Notes: generated by a model from the letters alone, not told the origin. DNA of 64,000 bases from Sphingopyxis panaciterrae (GCF_011762125.1 NZ_JAASQN010000001.1:1178001-1242000), one strand, 5' to 3'. Positions 33,201 to 43,606 are shown, counted from the stretch's first letter. Made by a program: numbers and translations.

Positions 33201-35678
33201 ATGAACTCTCACGGAATCGCGGCGCTCCCGATCGACATCGTCCTGCCCGACATCATGGCGGCGCTGGTGCTGAAGCCCAACGCCGTCGTCGTCGCGCCGC
33301 CGGGCGCGGGCAAGACGACGCGGGTCGCCCCCGCGCTGCTGGGCCAGCCATGGTGCAAGGGGCAGGTATGGCTGCTGTCGCCGCGGCGGCTCGCGGCGCG
33401 CGCGGCGGCTGAGCGCATCGCCGAGGAGATGGGCGTCGCGATCGGCGGCGCGGTCGGTTATGCGACGCGCCTCGACAGCAAGCAGTCGGCGTCGACGCGG
33501 CTGCTGGTGATGACACCGGGCCTGTTCCGCAACCGCATCCTCGCCGACCCGGAGCTTCTCGGCGTATCGGCGGTGCTGTTCGACGAAGTGCACGAACGCA
33601 GCCTCGATGGCGATTTCGCGCTCGCGCTCGCGATCGATGCGCAGCAGGGATTGCGTGACGATCTGCGCCTCGTCGCGATGTCGGCGACGCTCGACGGGGC
33701 GCGTTTCGGCGCGCTGCTCGGCGATGCGCCGGTGGTGCGGAGCGAGGGCAAGATCTGGCCGCTTGACCTGCGCCATATCGGCCGCCGCGCCGAGGACCGG
33801 CTCGAGGCGAGCGTCGTCGCGGCGGTGCGGCAGGCGCTGGTCGACGAGGCGGACGGCGATATGCTCGCCTTCCTGCCCGGCGCCGCCGATATCGAGCGTG
33901 CGGCGACGGCGGTGGAGGATGCGCGGCTGCCGCTTGTCGTCCACCGCTTGCATGGCCAGATCGACCCGGCAGTGCAGCGCAAGGCGCTCGTCCGCGATCC
34001 CGGCGGCGGGCGCAAGCTGATCCTTGCGACGAGCATCGCCGAAACCAGCCTGACGATCGAAGGCGTGCGCATCGTGATCGATGCCGGCCTGTCGCGGCGT
34101 CCGCGTTTCGACAAGGCAGCGGGCATCGCGCGCCTCGTCACCGAACGCGCCAGCCAGGCGTCGGCGACGCAGCGCGCCGGGCGTGCGGCGCGACAGGGGC
34201 CCGGCGTCGCCTATCGCTTGTGGGAAGCGGCGGCGACTGCGGGCATGCCGCCGTTCGACCCGCCCGAAATCCACGAAAACGACCTGATGCCCGTCGTGCT
34301 CGACTGCGCAAGCTGGGGCATCGTCGATCCGCGCCAGCTTGGCTGGCTCGATCCGCCGTCGCCCGCCGCGATCAGCGAGGCGAAATCGCGGCTGCAGGCG
34401 ATCGGCGCGCTGACCGTCGACGGGCGCATCACCGCGCATGGCAAGGCACTCGCCGCCATCCCGTTGCCGGTGCCGCTCGCGCATATGTTGCTCGACGCGG
34501 CGCGCGCAAACGAGGCAGAGCTTGCCGCGCGGCTGGCGGTGCTGCTCACCGAGCCGGGGCTCGGCGGGCGCGGGGTCGATGTCGAGGCGCGGCTGGCGCG
34601 CTGGAAGGGGGCGAAGGGCGACCGTGCCGAGGGCGCATGGCGTCTGGCGCGGCGGCTCGCCGGGATTGGCGAGAAGCTTGCCACGGGCTCGGGATCGATC
34701 GGCGGGCGCTCGGTCGGCGGCTGGATCGCCACCGCCTGGCCCGACCGGGTTGCTCGCCAGCGCGCCGGACAGCGCGGCGACTATCTGAGCGTCGGCGGGC
34801 GCGCCTATCGCATCGACCCGCTCGATCCGCTCGCGGGCAGCGAATGGCTCGCGATTGCCGATGCGCAGGGTCACGCCGCCGGGGTGCGCATCCTCGCCGC
34901 CGCCGCGATCGACCGCGCCGAGGTCGAGGCGATTTACGCCGATCAGATCGTCGCGCATCAGGCAAGCAGCTATGACGCCGCGAGCGACCGCGTCGACCAT
35001 CGCCGCGAACGCCGCCTTGGCGCGATCGCGCTGGCAAGCGGGCAGGCGGGCCGCGGCGAAGGCGCCGAGGAGGATGTCGCGGTGCGGCTGGCCGCGGTCC
35101 GCGACAAGGGGCTGGGATTGATCGGCTGGGGACCGGTGTCGCACGCGCTGCGCCAGCGCGCGTCCTTCGCGGCGCTTGATACGCTGTCGGCGCCGGCGCT
35201 CGCCGACAGCCTTGACATCTGGCTGGCGCCGCTGCTCGAAAAATCGCGCGGGCTGCGCGATATCGGTGACCAGCGGCTCGCCGATGCGCTGACCGGGCTG
35301 CTCGACTGGCCGGCGCGGCAGTTGCTCGAAAAACGCGCGCCCGCGGACTATGCCACCCCGGCGGGCAGCCGCCACGCGATCGATTATGGCGCCGACGGTG
35401 GGCCGACGGTGGCGGTGCGGGCGCAGGAGATGTTCGGGCTGGCGCGCCACCCGTTGATCGGCGAGCCGCCGGTGCCGCTGATCCTCGCGCTGACCTCGCC
35501 CGCGCATCGCCCGATCCAGACGACGCGCGACATCGGAAGCTTCTGGAGCGGAAGCTGGGCGGAGGTCGCGAAAGAGATGCGCGGGCGCTATCCCAAGCAT
35601 AGCTGGCCCGACGATCCCGCAAACGCGCGCCCGACGTTGATGACCAAAGCGGCACAGGCACGGCGCGACGCGCAATAG
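33201..35678 (+). CDS. hrpB: ATP-dependent helicase HrpB (DEAH family)
   Basis: An 825-residue DExH-box RNA helicase. Motif I APPGAGKTTRVAP, motif II LFDEVHERSLDGDF (DEVH), motif III VAMSATLDG, motif V ATSIAETSLTIEGV and motif VI QRAGRAARQGPG are all intact. The long C-terminal HrpB-specific region ends AWPDDPANARPTLMTKA-like. HrpB's role in bacteria is poorly known. The start MNSHGIAALPIDIVLP matches the family's N-terminus; ATG 33189 is four codons upstream. Confidence 0.93.
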   Translation: MNSHGIAALPIDIVLPDIMAALVLKPNAVVVAPPGAGKTTRVAPALLGQPWCKGQVWLLSPRRLAARAAAERIAEEMGVAIGGAVGYATRLDSKQSASTRLLVMTPGLFRNRILADPELLGVSAVLFDEVHERSLDGDFALALAIDAQQGLRDDLRLVAMSATLDGARFGALLGDAPVVRSEGKIWPLDLRHIGRRAEDRLEASVVAAVRQALVDEADGDMLAFLPGAADIERAATAVEDARLPLVVHRLHGQIDPAVQRKALVRDPGGGRKLILATSIAETSLTIEGVRIVIDAGLSRRPRFDKAAGIARLVTERASQASATQRAGRAARQGPGVAYRLWEAAATAGMPPFDPPEIHENDLMPVVLDCASWGIVDPRQLGWLDPPSPAAISEAKSRLQAIGALTVDGRITAHGKALAAIPLPVPLAHMLLDAARANEAELAARLAVLLTEPGLGGRGVDVEARLARWKGAKGDRAEGAWRLARRLAGIGEKLATGSGSIGGRSVGGWIATAWPDRVARQRAGQRGDYLSVGGRAYRIDPLDPLAGSEWLAIADAQGHAAGVRILAAAAIDRAEVEAIYADQIVAHQASSYDAASDRVDHRRERRLGAIALASGQAGRGEGAEEDVAVRLAAVRDKGLGLIGWGPVSHALRQRASFAALDTLSAPALADSLDIWLAPLLEKSRGLRDIGDQRLADALTGLLDWPARQLLEKRAPADYATPAGSRHAIDYGADGGPTVAVRAQEMFGLARHPLIGEPPVPLILALTSPAHRPIQTTRDIGSFWSGSWAEVAKEMRGRYPKHSWPDDPANARPTLMTKAAQARRDAQ

Positions 35679-35745
35679 ACCTCTTTTCGCGGCGCGCCCT
35701 TGGCGCTAAGGCGGCGATACAGGCCCCAGTTACAGGACGACCCCG

Positions 35746-36024
35746 ATGAAAGCGCGTATTTTCCAGAAGCCCAAGAATGCCATGCAGTCGGGGCGCGCCG
35801 GGACGCAGCGCTGGATGCTGGAATTCGCCCCCGCCGAAGCGCGCAAGGCCGACCCGCTGATGGGCTGGGCGGGCAGCGGCGATACGCGGCGCCAGTTGCG
35901 GCTGGGCTTTGCGAGCCGCGAGGAAGCGATTGCTTATGCGGAGAAGAACGGGATCGAGGTCGAAGTGACCGCGACCCCGGTGCGGACGCTGAAGATCCAA
36001 GCCTATGCGGATAATTTCCGCTAA
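35746..36024 (+). CDS. NDUFS4-like ETC complex I accessory subunit
   Basis: A 92-residue protein starting MKARIFQKPKNAMQSGRAGTQRW, with the conserved PLMGWAGSGDTRRQLRLGFASREEAIAYAEKNG block, the signature of the mitochondrial NDUFS4 (18 kDa) family. Alphaproteobacterial complex I contains this subunit, which stabilises the NADH-oxidising arm. It is encoded away from the nuo operon, as is usual. Confidence 0.92.
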   Translation: MKARIFQKPKNAMQSGRAGTQRWMLEFAPAEARKADPLMGWAGSGDTRRQLRLGFASREEAIAYAEKNGIEVEVTATPVRTLKIQAYADNFR

Positions 36025-36037
36025 ATATCCAGCAGTC

Positions 36038-36114
36038 CGTCATTGCGAGCGTAGCGAAGCAATCCAGAGCGGTTCAGGCCTGCTCGGGATTGCTTCGCTA
36101 CGCTTGCAATAACG
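36038..36114. repeat. Dispersed inverted repeat, CGTCATTGCGAG family (copy 2)
   Basis: CGTCATTGCGAGCGTAGCGAAGCAATCC pairs imperfectly with the other half ending TTGCAATAACG. It occupies the convergent gap between the NDUFS4-like and DUF4170 genes. Confidence 0.8.
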
Positions 36115-36119
36115 AAATA

Positions 36120-36335
36120 TTATCCCGCGTCCGGCTGCAGCAGCTTGTGCAGGTGGACGACGACATATTTCATTTCGGCATCGTCGACGGTGCGCTGCGC
36201 GGCGGCGCGCCAGGCCTTTTCAGCGGACTTATAATCGGGGAATAGCCCGACGACGTCGAGATTGGTCAGATCGACGAAATCGAGCGTCTGCGGATCGCTG
36301 ACGCGGCCGCCGAAAACCAGGTGCAATTTGCTCAT
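36120..36335 (-). CDS. DUF4170 domain protein
   Basis: A 71-residue protein MSKLHLVFGGRVSDPQTLDFVDLTNLDVVGLFPDYKSAEKAWRAAAQRTVDDAEMKYVVVHLHKLL, covering the whole DUF4170 family typical of alphaproteobacteria. Function unknown; no signal peptide, likely cytoplasmic. The 330-bp upstream gap contains only a degenerate hairpin repeat. Confidence 0.88.
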   Translation of the reverse strand: MSKLHLVFGGRVSDPQTLDFVDLTNLDVVGLFPDYKSAEKAWRAAAQRTVDDAEMKYVVVHLHKLLQPDAG

Positions 36336-36476
36336 CGTTGCTTTCCTTGCCGGTAAGCGCTGTGGTGGGGAGGAGGCGCGCCCCTACCAGCGCCGCGCCT
36401 TTCCGGCAAGTCCGCCCTAGGCAGCGTGGACGAATTCGGATGTCCGTTATTGGTCGGAAGCTGCCGTCCCGTCCAT

Positions 36477-36561
36477 CGTCACCCCGGACTTGATCCGGGG
36501 TCCCGCTTGACCTCGAAAACCGTCGGCGCCCTCAAAAAAGCGGGATCCCGGGTCAAGGCGG
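36477..36561. repeat. Degenerate GTCACCCCGGACTTGATCCG-family repeat (copy 3)
   Basis: The left arm is intact but the right arm (AGCGGGATCCCGGGTCAAG) has diverged and lost its end. It lies in the 330-bp space between DUF4170 and the membrane-protein cluster, where no gene is supported. Confidence 0.75.
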
Positions 36562-36665
36562 AAGAGCCACGGGTCTCCTCCGCGGATGACGAAGCTGTAG
36601 AAAGCGATGCCCGCTCCCCACCCCAAAGCCGCCGTTTCGCCAAGTCACAAATGTGACCACGCGAC

Positions 36666-37022
36666 CTAGTCTTCGTCCTTGCGCCCCTTGGGGATCAGCG
36701 AGCCGAGCAGCGCGCCGACCGCGACCGCACCGGCGAGCAACGCCAGCGGCTGTTCCTCGGCGACGGTCTTGAGCTTGCTGCCCGCGCGCTTGGCCTGCAC
36801 CTTGCCCTTTGCGAGCGCCTGACCGGCGGCTTCGCGGGCGACTTCGGCCTGTTCGCCGGCGCGTGCGGCCAGATCGCCGGTCGCGGCGCGGGCGCGGCCG
36901 TAGCCATCCTGAATGCGCGCCTTCGCCGCCTCGGCGGTCGCGCGCGCATTTTCGGCGGTTTTCTCGGCAAGTTCATTCGCTTTTGCGCGCGTATCGCGGG
37001 CGGTTTCACTGAACGGCTTCAT
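36666..37022 (-). CDS. Alanine-rich helical protein with C-terminal membrane anchor
   Basis: 118 residues. Residues 1-90 form a long amphipathic helix rich in Ala, Glu, Lys and Arg (apolipoprotein/YqjD-like). A C-terminal hydrophobic glycine-rich segment follows (PLALLAGAVAVGALLGSLI, about 92-110) with a basic tail. This is the DUF883/ElaB layout, in which the tail inserts in the inner membrane. The start was set by GGAGGAAG upstream; a second ATG is one codon earlier. It overlaps the preceding gene by 17 bp and is last in a four-gene cluster. Confidence 0.75.
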   Translation of the reverse strand: MKPFSETARDTRAKANELAEKTAENARATAEAAKARIQDGYGRARAATGDLAARAGEQAEVAREAAGQALAKGKVQAKRAGSKLKTVAEEQPLALLAGAVAVGALLGSLIPKGRKDED

Positions 37023-37401
37023 CATCTTCCTCCAGATATCCGATATCATCGTCGTCGGCCGGTTCGGCTTCGCCGGGGCGCAGCCGCTCGGCAACCGATG
37101 CGGCCAGTTCCTGAATCTTGCGCCCGACCTTCGGCACATGTTCCTTGATCGGTTCGCGGAACAGCCACGCGACGCCGGCGGCCGCGGCGAGCGCGATCGG
37201 CAGCCGGTTGCTGCGGAATTGTTCGCGGACCGCATGCGCCGCATCGTCGACCTTTTCGTCGACGCGATATTTGCCGCGGCTGAGCAGGGCGCCGGGCTTG
37301 AACGCATCGCGCGCGGCGCCCAGCTTGCGCTGCAATTCGGCGCGCTGGATCATCGAGCGGCGCGCGGCGTTGATCAGACGGGTGCGCGACGGGCGCATCA
37401 T
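37006..37401 (-). CDS. DUF3618/YqjK-like cluster protein
   Basis: 131 residues. A basic N-terminus rich in Arg (MMRPSRTRLINAARRSMIQRAE) is followed by a helical middle, one weak hydrophobic segment LPIALAAAAGVAWLF (about 69-83) and a strongly acidic C-terminus. It overlaps the holin-like gene before it by 4 bp and the following gene by 17 bp, so all are translated together. Family assignment is tentative. Confidence 0.65.
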   Translation of the reverse strand: MMRPSRTRLINAARRSMIQRAELQRKLGAARDAFKPGALLSRGKYRVDEKVDDAAHAVREQFRSNRLPIALAAAAGVAWLFREPIKEHVPKVGRKIQELAASVAERLRPGEAEPADDDDIGYLEEDDEAVQ

Positions 37402-37847
37402 TCGTCTCCCTTGGCGAGCAGGTCGTCGCGGAAGGCCGCTTTGACGTCGCCATAGCTCAGCCGCGCGCGCCAGCCGGCGAAGGCGGCAAGCGCGAGCAAG
37501 GTCGCAAAGACGATCAGCGTCGCGAGCAAGGGTCCGAGATGCTGCGCGAGCACGAGGATCGCGCCGAACGCCAGCGCCAGCATCGCGACGAGCAGCGCGC
37601 AGGCGGCAACGAACCCCCAGGCCGAGGTCCAGCCGACGCCATGATAGGCGAGCGCACCGCGTGCCTTGAGCAGCGTCAGTTCGGCTTCGGCCGTCGCCTG
37701 CAGATTGTCGACGACGTCGCCGACGATCTTTTCAAGCGGCACCGGCGGCGGTGTCACCGGGCGGCCGCCCGGCGCATAGCCATGGCTTACGCCGTCGAAG
37801 CTGCGCTGCTCAGGGGCGGGCGGGGTATCGGTTTCGGGAGACGACAA
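37398..37847 (-). CDS. Phage-holin-family / YqjE-like membrane protein
   Basis: 149 residues. A soluble proline-rich N-terminus, then helix VGDVVDNLQATAEAELTLLKARGA, then two strong transmembrane helices (about 77-99 and 103-122), matching the Holin-X/YqjE family (PF07332). In E. coli YqjE is encoded with YqjD and YqjK. It lies 6 bp downstream of the YqjD-like gene. These are chromosomal membrane proteins, not phage lysis genes. Confidence 0.82.
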   Translation of the reverse strand: MSSPETDTPPAPEQRSFDGVSHGYAPGGRPVTPPPVPLEKIVGDVVDNLQATAEAELTLLKARGALAYHGVGWTSAWGFVAACALLVAMLALAFGAILVLAQHLGPLLATLIVFATLLALAAFAGWRARLSYGDVKAAFRDDLLAKGDE

Positions 37848-37853
37848 CTCGGA

Positions 37854-38399
37854 TCAACCGTTGTTCGAGCCCTTCAGCATCCGGGCGAGGACAAAGCCGA
37901 TCACTGCCGCGGCGCCCGCGGCGACCGCCGGGTTCTTCTTCACCATGTCCTTGGTCGATTTGGCGAGTTCGTCGAGGTCCTTCTTGTCGAGCGTCGTCGC
38001 GAGCCCGGCAACGGTCGACGCGGCCGAACGTGCATAATCGCCATATTGCTTGCCGAACTTCGTGTCGACGGTGCCGGCGCTGTCCTCGAGCAGCTTGGCG
38101 AGGCTGCCGACGGCTTCGGCCGCCTTGTCCTTGCCCTTGGTCGCGGCATCGCGGGCTTTCGCCGATGCCTGGTTGGCGAGCGTCGTCGCATCGGTCTTCA
38201 GCGAAGCGGCCTTTTTCGACGCTTCCGACTTGATGGTGTCGCGCGTCGCGGCGATCTGGTCGCGGATCGGGTGATCCTTCGCGCTTTTCACCGCCACCGG
38301 CTTGCGCGCGGGCGCAGCCTTGGTCGCACCGGCCTTGGCGGGCGCTTTGGGGCGGGGGGCGGCAACCTTCTTTGTCGCGGGAGTAGCAGCTTTGGCCAT
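37854..38399 (-). CDS. YqjD/ElaB-like (DUF883-type) membrane-anchored protein
   Basis: 181 residues. A Lys/Ala/Pro-rich N-terminus (about 1-40) resembles a histone H1-like tail. A long helix follows, and then the C-terminal anchor KNPAVAAGAAAVIGFVLARML, close to the DUF883 consensus NPW...GVLLSRR. E. coli YqjD tethers ribosomes to the inner membrane; the basic tail here might bind RNA or DNA (inference). The start was chosen for GAGGA upstream. It is first gene of the four-gene cluster; the 226-bp gap to eno holds its promoter. Confidence 0.78.
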   Translation of the reverse strand: MAKAATPATKKVAAPRPKAPAKAGATKAAPARKPVAVKSAKDHPIRDQIAATRDTIKSEASKKAASLKTDATTLANQASAKARDAATKGKDKAAEAVGSLAKLLEDSAGTVDTKFGKQYGDYARSAASTVAGLATTLDKKDLDELAKSTKDMVKKNPAVAAGAAAVIGFVLARMLKGSNNG

Positions 38400-38568
38400 C
38401 GGCGTTGTCCTCTTCTTTATCAGAACCGGGCGCCGGCGGTCGATGCCGGTCGCGCAAGTCCCTCTGGGTCCTGCCTTAATATAGCAAGACACGCCCAATG
38501 GTTCCATAGCCACGCAAAATTCCTGTGCCGCATGCTTGACGGTTGCACTAGCGGCAAGCCGCCGATAA

Positions 38569-39900
<1,332 letters not shown>

Positions 39901-40105
39901 GCCTCTCTTCGGGGGCGAAACTATAAATTAGGCCCGATGGTGGAAGACTGCTATACTGTCACGCGACGGTTGCGGTTTTCCCACTAGATCGGCTTTTCGT
40001 GGTCCCGGCTTCAATGCCCGCAGTCCCTCCGTTTCATATGGTCAGCCGATCGAAACTTGTCGAAAGCCGAGTCCGCACCAGCTTCCGTCATGCAAGGTAT
40101 TTGAC

Positions 40106-40303
40106 ATGCGGTCTTTTTATCTGTTGCTCAAGGATGATTCCTCGGGCGAGCCGAAGCGCATCGATTTCGAGGCGGAAAGCCCCGATTTCGCGTTGCAGAT
40201 CGCACAGGGACAAGCGTCCGGACGCGATATGGAGTTGTGGGAAGGCGCGATGCGGCTCGGTACGCTCAGCAAGGCGGCACCGCAGCTTTGGCGGCTTTCC
40301 TGA
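40106..40303 (+). CDS. Small hypothetical protein between eno and ftsB
   Basis: 65 residues, MRSFYLLLKDDSSGEPKRIDFEAESPDFALQIAQGQASGRDMELWEGAMRLGTLS. Soluble, no signal or motif recognised. The mix of Asp/Glu and an aromatic core suggests a small folded protein. The 205-bp upstream gap contains a TATACT element near 39950 that could serve as a -10 without a good -35. Confidence 0.6.
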   Translation: MRSFYLLLKDDSSGEPKRIDFEAESPDFALQIAQGQASGRDMELWEGAMRLGTLSKAAPQLWRLS

Positions 40304-40347
40304 TCGGATGAGTTGTTGAAAAGCGGCATCTGACGCCTTGACGCCAC

Positions 40348-40363
40348 GAATCAACTCTGATTC
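40348..40363. promoter_or_regulatory. Palindrome of two GANTC sites upstream of ftsB
   Basis: GAATCA-actc-TGATTC is a perfect inverted repeat containing two GANTC motifs, the target of the cell-cycle methylase CcrM. It lies 10 bp before the ftsB start codon. GANTC sites near promoters of division genes are known to mediate CcrM/GcrA control in Caulobacter; operation here is inference. Confidence 0.4.
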
Positions 40364-40373
40364 AAGGGCCGGA

Positions 40374-40700
40374 ATGACGCAGCGCCACAAATTCCGCAAA
40401 TCGATGAACCGGGCAGTCGGTCCCGCGATCGCGGTAATCGCGGTGCTGGCGATGATCGGCTATATCATCTTCGGGCCGACCGGCCTCTATGCGTGGGGCG
40501 ATTATGGCCAGTCGGTCGAGAAGAAGCGCGTCGTGCTGACCGAGCTCACCAAGAAGCAGAACGAACTGCAGAATCGCGTCAACCTGCTCGACCGGCGGCG
40601 TGTCGATCCCGACCTGGCCGAGGAATATGTCCGCGAAAAGCTGGGCGCCTATCACCCTGATGAGGTGATCATTCCGATGGAACCCGGCGCGAAGCCGTAA
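40374..40700 (+). CDS. ftsB: Septum formation initiator, FtsB/DivIC family
   Basis: 108 residues. A short cytoplasmic N-terminus, one transmembrane helix (AIAVIAVLAMIGYIIFG, about 19-35), then a periplasmic coiled coil (EKKRVVLTELTKKQNELQNRVNLLDRR) and the tail DLAEEYVREKLGAYHPDEVII typical of FtsB. It links early and late divisome proteins with FtsL and FtsQ. The ATG with GGCCGGA upstream was preferred to TTG 40338. Location between eno and pdhA is the usual alphaproteobacterial one. Confidence 0.9.
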   Translation: MTQRHKFRKSMNRAVGPAIAVIAVLAMIGYIIFGPTGLYAWGDYGQSVEKKRVVLTELTKKQNELQNRVNLLDRRRVDPDLAEEYVREKLGAYHPDEVIIPMEPGAKP

Positions 40701-40708
40701 GCGAGTTT

Positions 40709-40840
40709 AGCCCCTCTCCTTCAGGGGAGGGGCAGCGAGACTTGTCAGCTTGCTGGCTTAGTCGCAGCGGGGTGGGGGCTATCGGCCTTACGCCACCCAG
40801 GCAGCCCCCACCCCAACCCCTCCCCTGAAGGGGAGGGGCT
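40709..40840. repeat. Inverted repeat with AGCCCCTC...CCTTCAGGGGAGGGG arms
   Basis: A left arm at 40709-40733 (itself a hairpin CCCCTctCCTTCAGGGGAGGGG) and a matching right arm at 40815-40840 flank CCCCCACCCC-type sequence. It fills the gap between ftsB and pdhA; no gene inside. Confidence 0.8.
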
Positions 40841-40965
40841 TAATATCGCGCCATTGCTGGATACGTAAATCGCTCGCGCGCTCCTCCATGGTGGGCGTTG
40901 CCAAGCACGACATGGCGGTCCTATAGGGGGCCTTGCCGTAACGGCTAAATCAAAGGAAACCTCCC

Positions 40966-42036
40966 TTGGCCAAAGCACCCGCGCGCCAGACTGCCGCGCC
41001 AAAAAAAGTCGCTTCCACCCCAGCTCCCGCGACCAATCGCGAATCCCCGCGCGATCCCGCACCCTATGACGCCACGCCCGAAGAACTCGAGAAGTTCTAC
41101 CGCGAGATGCTGCTCATCCGCCGCTTCGAAGAGAAGGCGGGCCAGCTTTACGGGCTCGGCCTGATCGGCGGTTTCTGTCACCTCTACATCGGCCAGGAAG
41201 CCGTTGCGGTCGGCCTGCAATCGGCGCTCGACGGCGACAAGGACAGCGTGATCACCGGCTACCGCGACCATGGGCACATGCTCGCTTACGGCATCGACCC
41301 CAAGGTCATCATGGCCGAACTGACGGGACGCCAGGCCGGCATCTCGAAGGGCAAGGGCGGCTCGATGCACATGTTCAGCGTCGAGCATAAATTCTATGGC
41401 GGCCACGGCATCGTCGGCGCGCAGGTATCGCTCGGCACCGGGCTGGCCTTTGCGCACAAATATCGCGGCGACGGCGGTGTCGCCATGGCCTATTTCGGCG
41501 ACGGCGCGTCGAACCAGGGCCAGGTATACGAAAGCTTCAACATGGCCGAGCTGTGGAAGCTGCCGATCATCTTCGTGATCGAGAATAATCAATATGCGAT
41601 GGGCACGTCGGTCAATCGCTCGTCGGCCGAGGATCAGCTCTACCGCCGCGGCGAAAGCTTCCGCATCCCCGGCATGCAGGTCGACGGCATGGACGTGCTC
41701 GAAGTGCGCGGCGCCGCCGAGGCAGCGCTCGAATGGGTGCGCGCGGGCAAGGGGCCGGTGCTGATGGAACTCAAGACCTATCGCTATCGCGGCCATTCGA
41801 TGTCCGATCCCGCCAAATATCGCAGCCGCGAGGAAGTGCAGGCGGTGCGCGACAAATCTGACGCGATCGAACATCTAAAAAAGCTGATGCTCGACGCCGG
41901 CATTCCCGAGGAAAAGTTCAAGGATATCGACAAGGAAATCCGTGCAATCGTCGCGGAATCGGCCGACTTTGCCGAAAGCGCGCCCGAACCCGAACCTTCC
42001 GAACTTTATACCGACGTGCTGGTGGAGCAATATTGA
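40966..42036 (+). CDS. pdhA: Pyruvate dehydrogenase E1 component, alpha subunit (TTG start)
   Basis: A 356-residue thiamin-diphosphate enzyme subunit that decarboxylates pyruvate. It has the ThDP-binding motif [31 protein letters not shown] and the phosphorylation-loop-like [16 protein letters not shown] proline/alanine-rich N-terminal extension precedes the domain. The only start consistent with the N-terminus is TTG at 40966, preceded by AAAGGA; the next ATG would cut into the folded domain. It is followed after 1 bp by pdhB. Confidence 0.95.
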   Translation: MAKAPARQTAAPKKVASTPAPATNRESPRDPAPYDATPEELEKFYREMLLIRRFEEKAGQLYGLGLIGGFCHLYIGQEAVAVGLQSALDGDKDSVITGYRDHGHMLAYGIDPKVIMAELTGRQAGISKGKGGSMHMFSVEHKFYGGHGIVGAQVSLGTGLAFAHKYRGDGGVAMAYFGDGASNQGQVYESFNMAELWKLPIIFVIENNQYAMGTSVNRSSAEDQLYRRGESFRIPGMQVDGMDVLEVRGAAEAALEWVRAGKGPVLMELKTYRYRGHSMSDPAKYRSREEVQAVRDKSDAIEHLKKLMLDAGIPEEKFKDIDKEIRAIVAESADFAESAPEPEPSELYTDVLVEQY

Positions 42037-42037
42037 G

Positions 42038-43450
42038 ATGGCCATCGAATTGAAGATGCCGGCGCTGTCGCCGACGATGGAAGAAGGCACGCTCGCCAAG
42101 TGGCTCGTCAAGGAAGGCGACGCGGTGAAGTCGGGCGACATCCTTGCCGAGATCGAAACCGACAAGGCGACGATGGAATTTGAAGCGATCGACGAAGGCA
42201 CGATCGGCCAGATCCTGGTCGCCGAGGGCACCGACAATGTGAAGGTCGGCACCGTGATCGCGACGATTACGGGCGAGGGAGAAGAGACGGCAGCGCCGGC
42301 GCCTGCCGCCGCCGCACCGGATCCCGCCCCCGCTCAGGCTGAGCCCGTCGAGGCGCCCGCGGCGGAGGATGCCCCCGCGACAAGCGCAGGGCAAACGGCA
42401 GAAAAGGCAGAAAAACCCGCCGCGACCGAACGCGCATCGGATCCCGCGATCCCCGAAGGGACTGCGATGGTCAAGCTGACCGTCCGCGAGGCGCTGCGCG
42501 ATGCGATGGCCGAGGAAATGCGCGCCGACGACCGCATCTTCGTGATGGGCGAGGAAGTCGCCGAATATCAGGGCGCGTACAAGGTGACGCAGGGTCTGCT
42601 CGACGAATTCGGGTCGAAGCGCGTCGTCGATACCCCGATCACCGAATACGGCTTCGCGGGGCTTGGCACCGGCGCGGCGATGGGCGGGCTGCGGCCGATC
42701 ATCGAGTTCATGACGTTCAACTTCGCGATGCAGGCGATCGACCACATCATCAACTCGGCGGCGAAGACCAACTATATGTCGGGCGGCCAGATGCGCTGTC
42801 CGATCGTGTTCCGCGGCCCGAACGGCGCCGCGGCGCGCGTCGGCGCGCAGCACAGCCAGAATTACGCGCCCTGGTACGCCAGCGTTCCCGGCCTGATCGT
42901 GATCGCGCCCTATGACGCCGCCGATGCCAAGGGGCTGCTGAAAGCGGCGATCCGCACCGAAGACCCGGTCGTCTTCCTCGAAAACGAACTGCTCTACGGC
43001 CGCAGCTTCGAGGTGCCCGAGGTCGATGATTTCGTCCTGCCGATCGGCAAGGCGCGGATCATGCGCAAGGGCAGCGACGTCACCATCGTCAGCTATTCGA
43101 TCGGCGTCGGGCTTGCGCTCGAAGCCGCCGACACGCTCGCTGGCGAGGGGATCGACGCCGAGGTCATCGACCTGCGCACGCTGCGTCCGCTCGACACCGC
43201 GACCGTGCTCGCCAGCCTCAAGAAGACGAACCGGCTGGTCGTCGTCGAGGAAGGCTGGCCGACCTGTTCGATCGCCAGCGAAATCGCGATGGTCGCGATG
43301 GAACATGGCTTCGACGATCTCGACGCACCCGTGATGCGCGTGTGCAACGAGGACGTGCCGCTGCCTTATGCGCATAATCTCGAAAAGGCGGCGCTCGTCG
43401 ACACGCCGCGGGTGATCGCGGCGGTGAAGGCGATCTGCAATCGCGCGTAA
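42038..43450 (+). CDS. pdhB: Pyruvate dehydrogenase E1 component, beta subunit with N-terminal lipoyl domain
   Basis: 470 residues. Residues 1-80 are a lipoyl domain with the modified lysine K43 in [14 protein letters not shown] long Ala/Pro/Glu linker (about 82-140) follows, then the E1-beta fold with [30 protein letters not shown] and the C-terminal transketolase domain. Alphaproteobacterial PDH E1-beta often carries its own lipoyl domain. It forms an alpha2-beta2 heterotetramer with PdhA. The E2 gene is not seen in the window. Confidence 0.96.
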   Translation: MAIELKMPALSPTMEEGTLAKWLVKEGDAVKSGDILAEIETDKATMEFEAIDEGTIGQILVAEGTDNVKVGTVIATITGEGEETAAPAPAAAAPDPAPAQAEPVEAPAAEDAPATSAGQTAEKAEKPAATERASDPAIPEGTAMVKLTVREALRDAMAEEMRADDRIFVMGEEVAEYQGAYKVTQGLLDEFGSKRVVDTPITEYGFAGLGTGAAMGGLRPIIEFMTFNFAMQAIDHIINSAAKTNYMSGGQMRCPIVFRGPNGAAARVGAQHSQNYAPWYASVPGLIVIAPYDAADAKGLLKAAIRTEDPVVFLENELLYGRSFEVPEVDDFVLPIGKARIMRKGSDVTIVSYSIGVGLALEAADTLAGEGIDAEVIDLRTLRPLDTATVLASLKKTNRLVVVEEGWPTCSIASEIAMVAMEHGFDDLDAPVMRVCNEDVPLPYAHNLEKAALVDTPRVIAAVKAICNRA

Positions 43451-43457
43451 ATCAGCT

Positions 43458-43579
43458 CGTCATTGCGAGCCCTTCGACTGCCTTGCAGGCGCTCAGGATA
43501 AACTCGCGCCTTGCGCGAGCGAAGCAATCCAGGGACGGCGTAAACCGCCCTGGATTGCTTCGCTGCGCTCGCAATGACG
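43458..43579. repeat. Dispersed inverted repeat, CGTCATTGCGAG family (copy 3)
   Basis: Begins CGTCATTGCGAGCCCTTCGACTG and ends CGCTCGCAATGACG, with the inner pairing AATCCAGGG/CCCTGGATT. It directly follows pdhB. Confidence 0.85.
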
Positions 43580-43606
43580 GCGATGTGGTGATAGCGCCGC
43601 TGGCGC

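Noticed and set aside
31878-35675. A 1,265-codon open frame on the minus strand across ispB and hrpB
   Set aside because: It lies antisense to two clear enzymes, is Arg/Gly/Ala-rich with no domain, and is the usual by-product of G/C at third codon positions.
36426-36656. A 76-codon plus-strand frame in the DUF4170 upstream gap
   Set aside because: It runs through a degenerate hairpin repeat, lacks a ribosome site and has no coding character.
37398-37847. Holin-family gene as a prophage remnant
   Set aside because: It sits in a YqjD/YqjE-like chromosomal cluster with no other phage genes, and the family includes housekeeping membrane proteins.
38480-38515. GGAAC on the minus strand upstream of the YqjD-like gene as an EcfG stress promoter
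   Set aside because: No CGTT-type -10 occurs at 16-18 bp; only the half-site matches.
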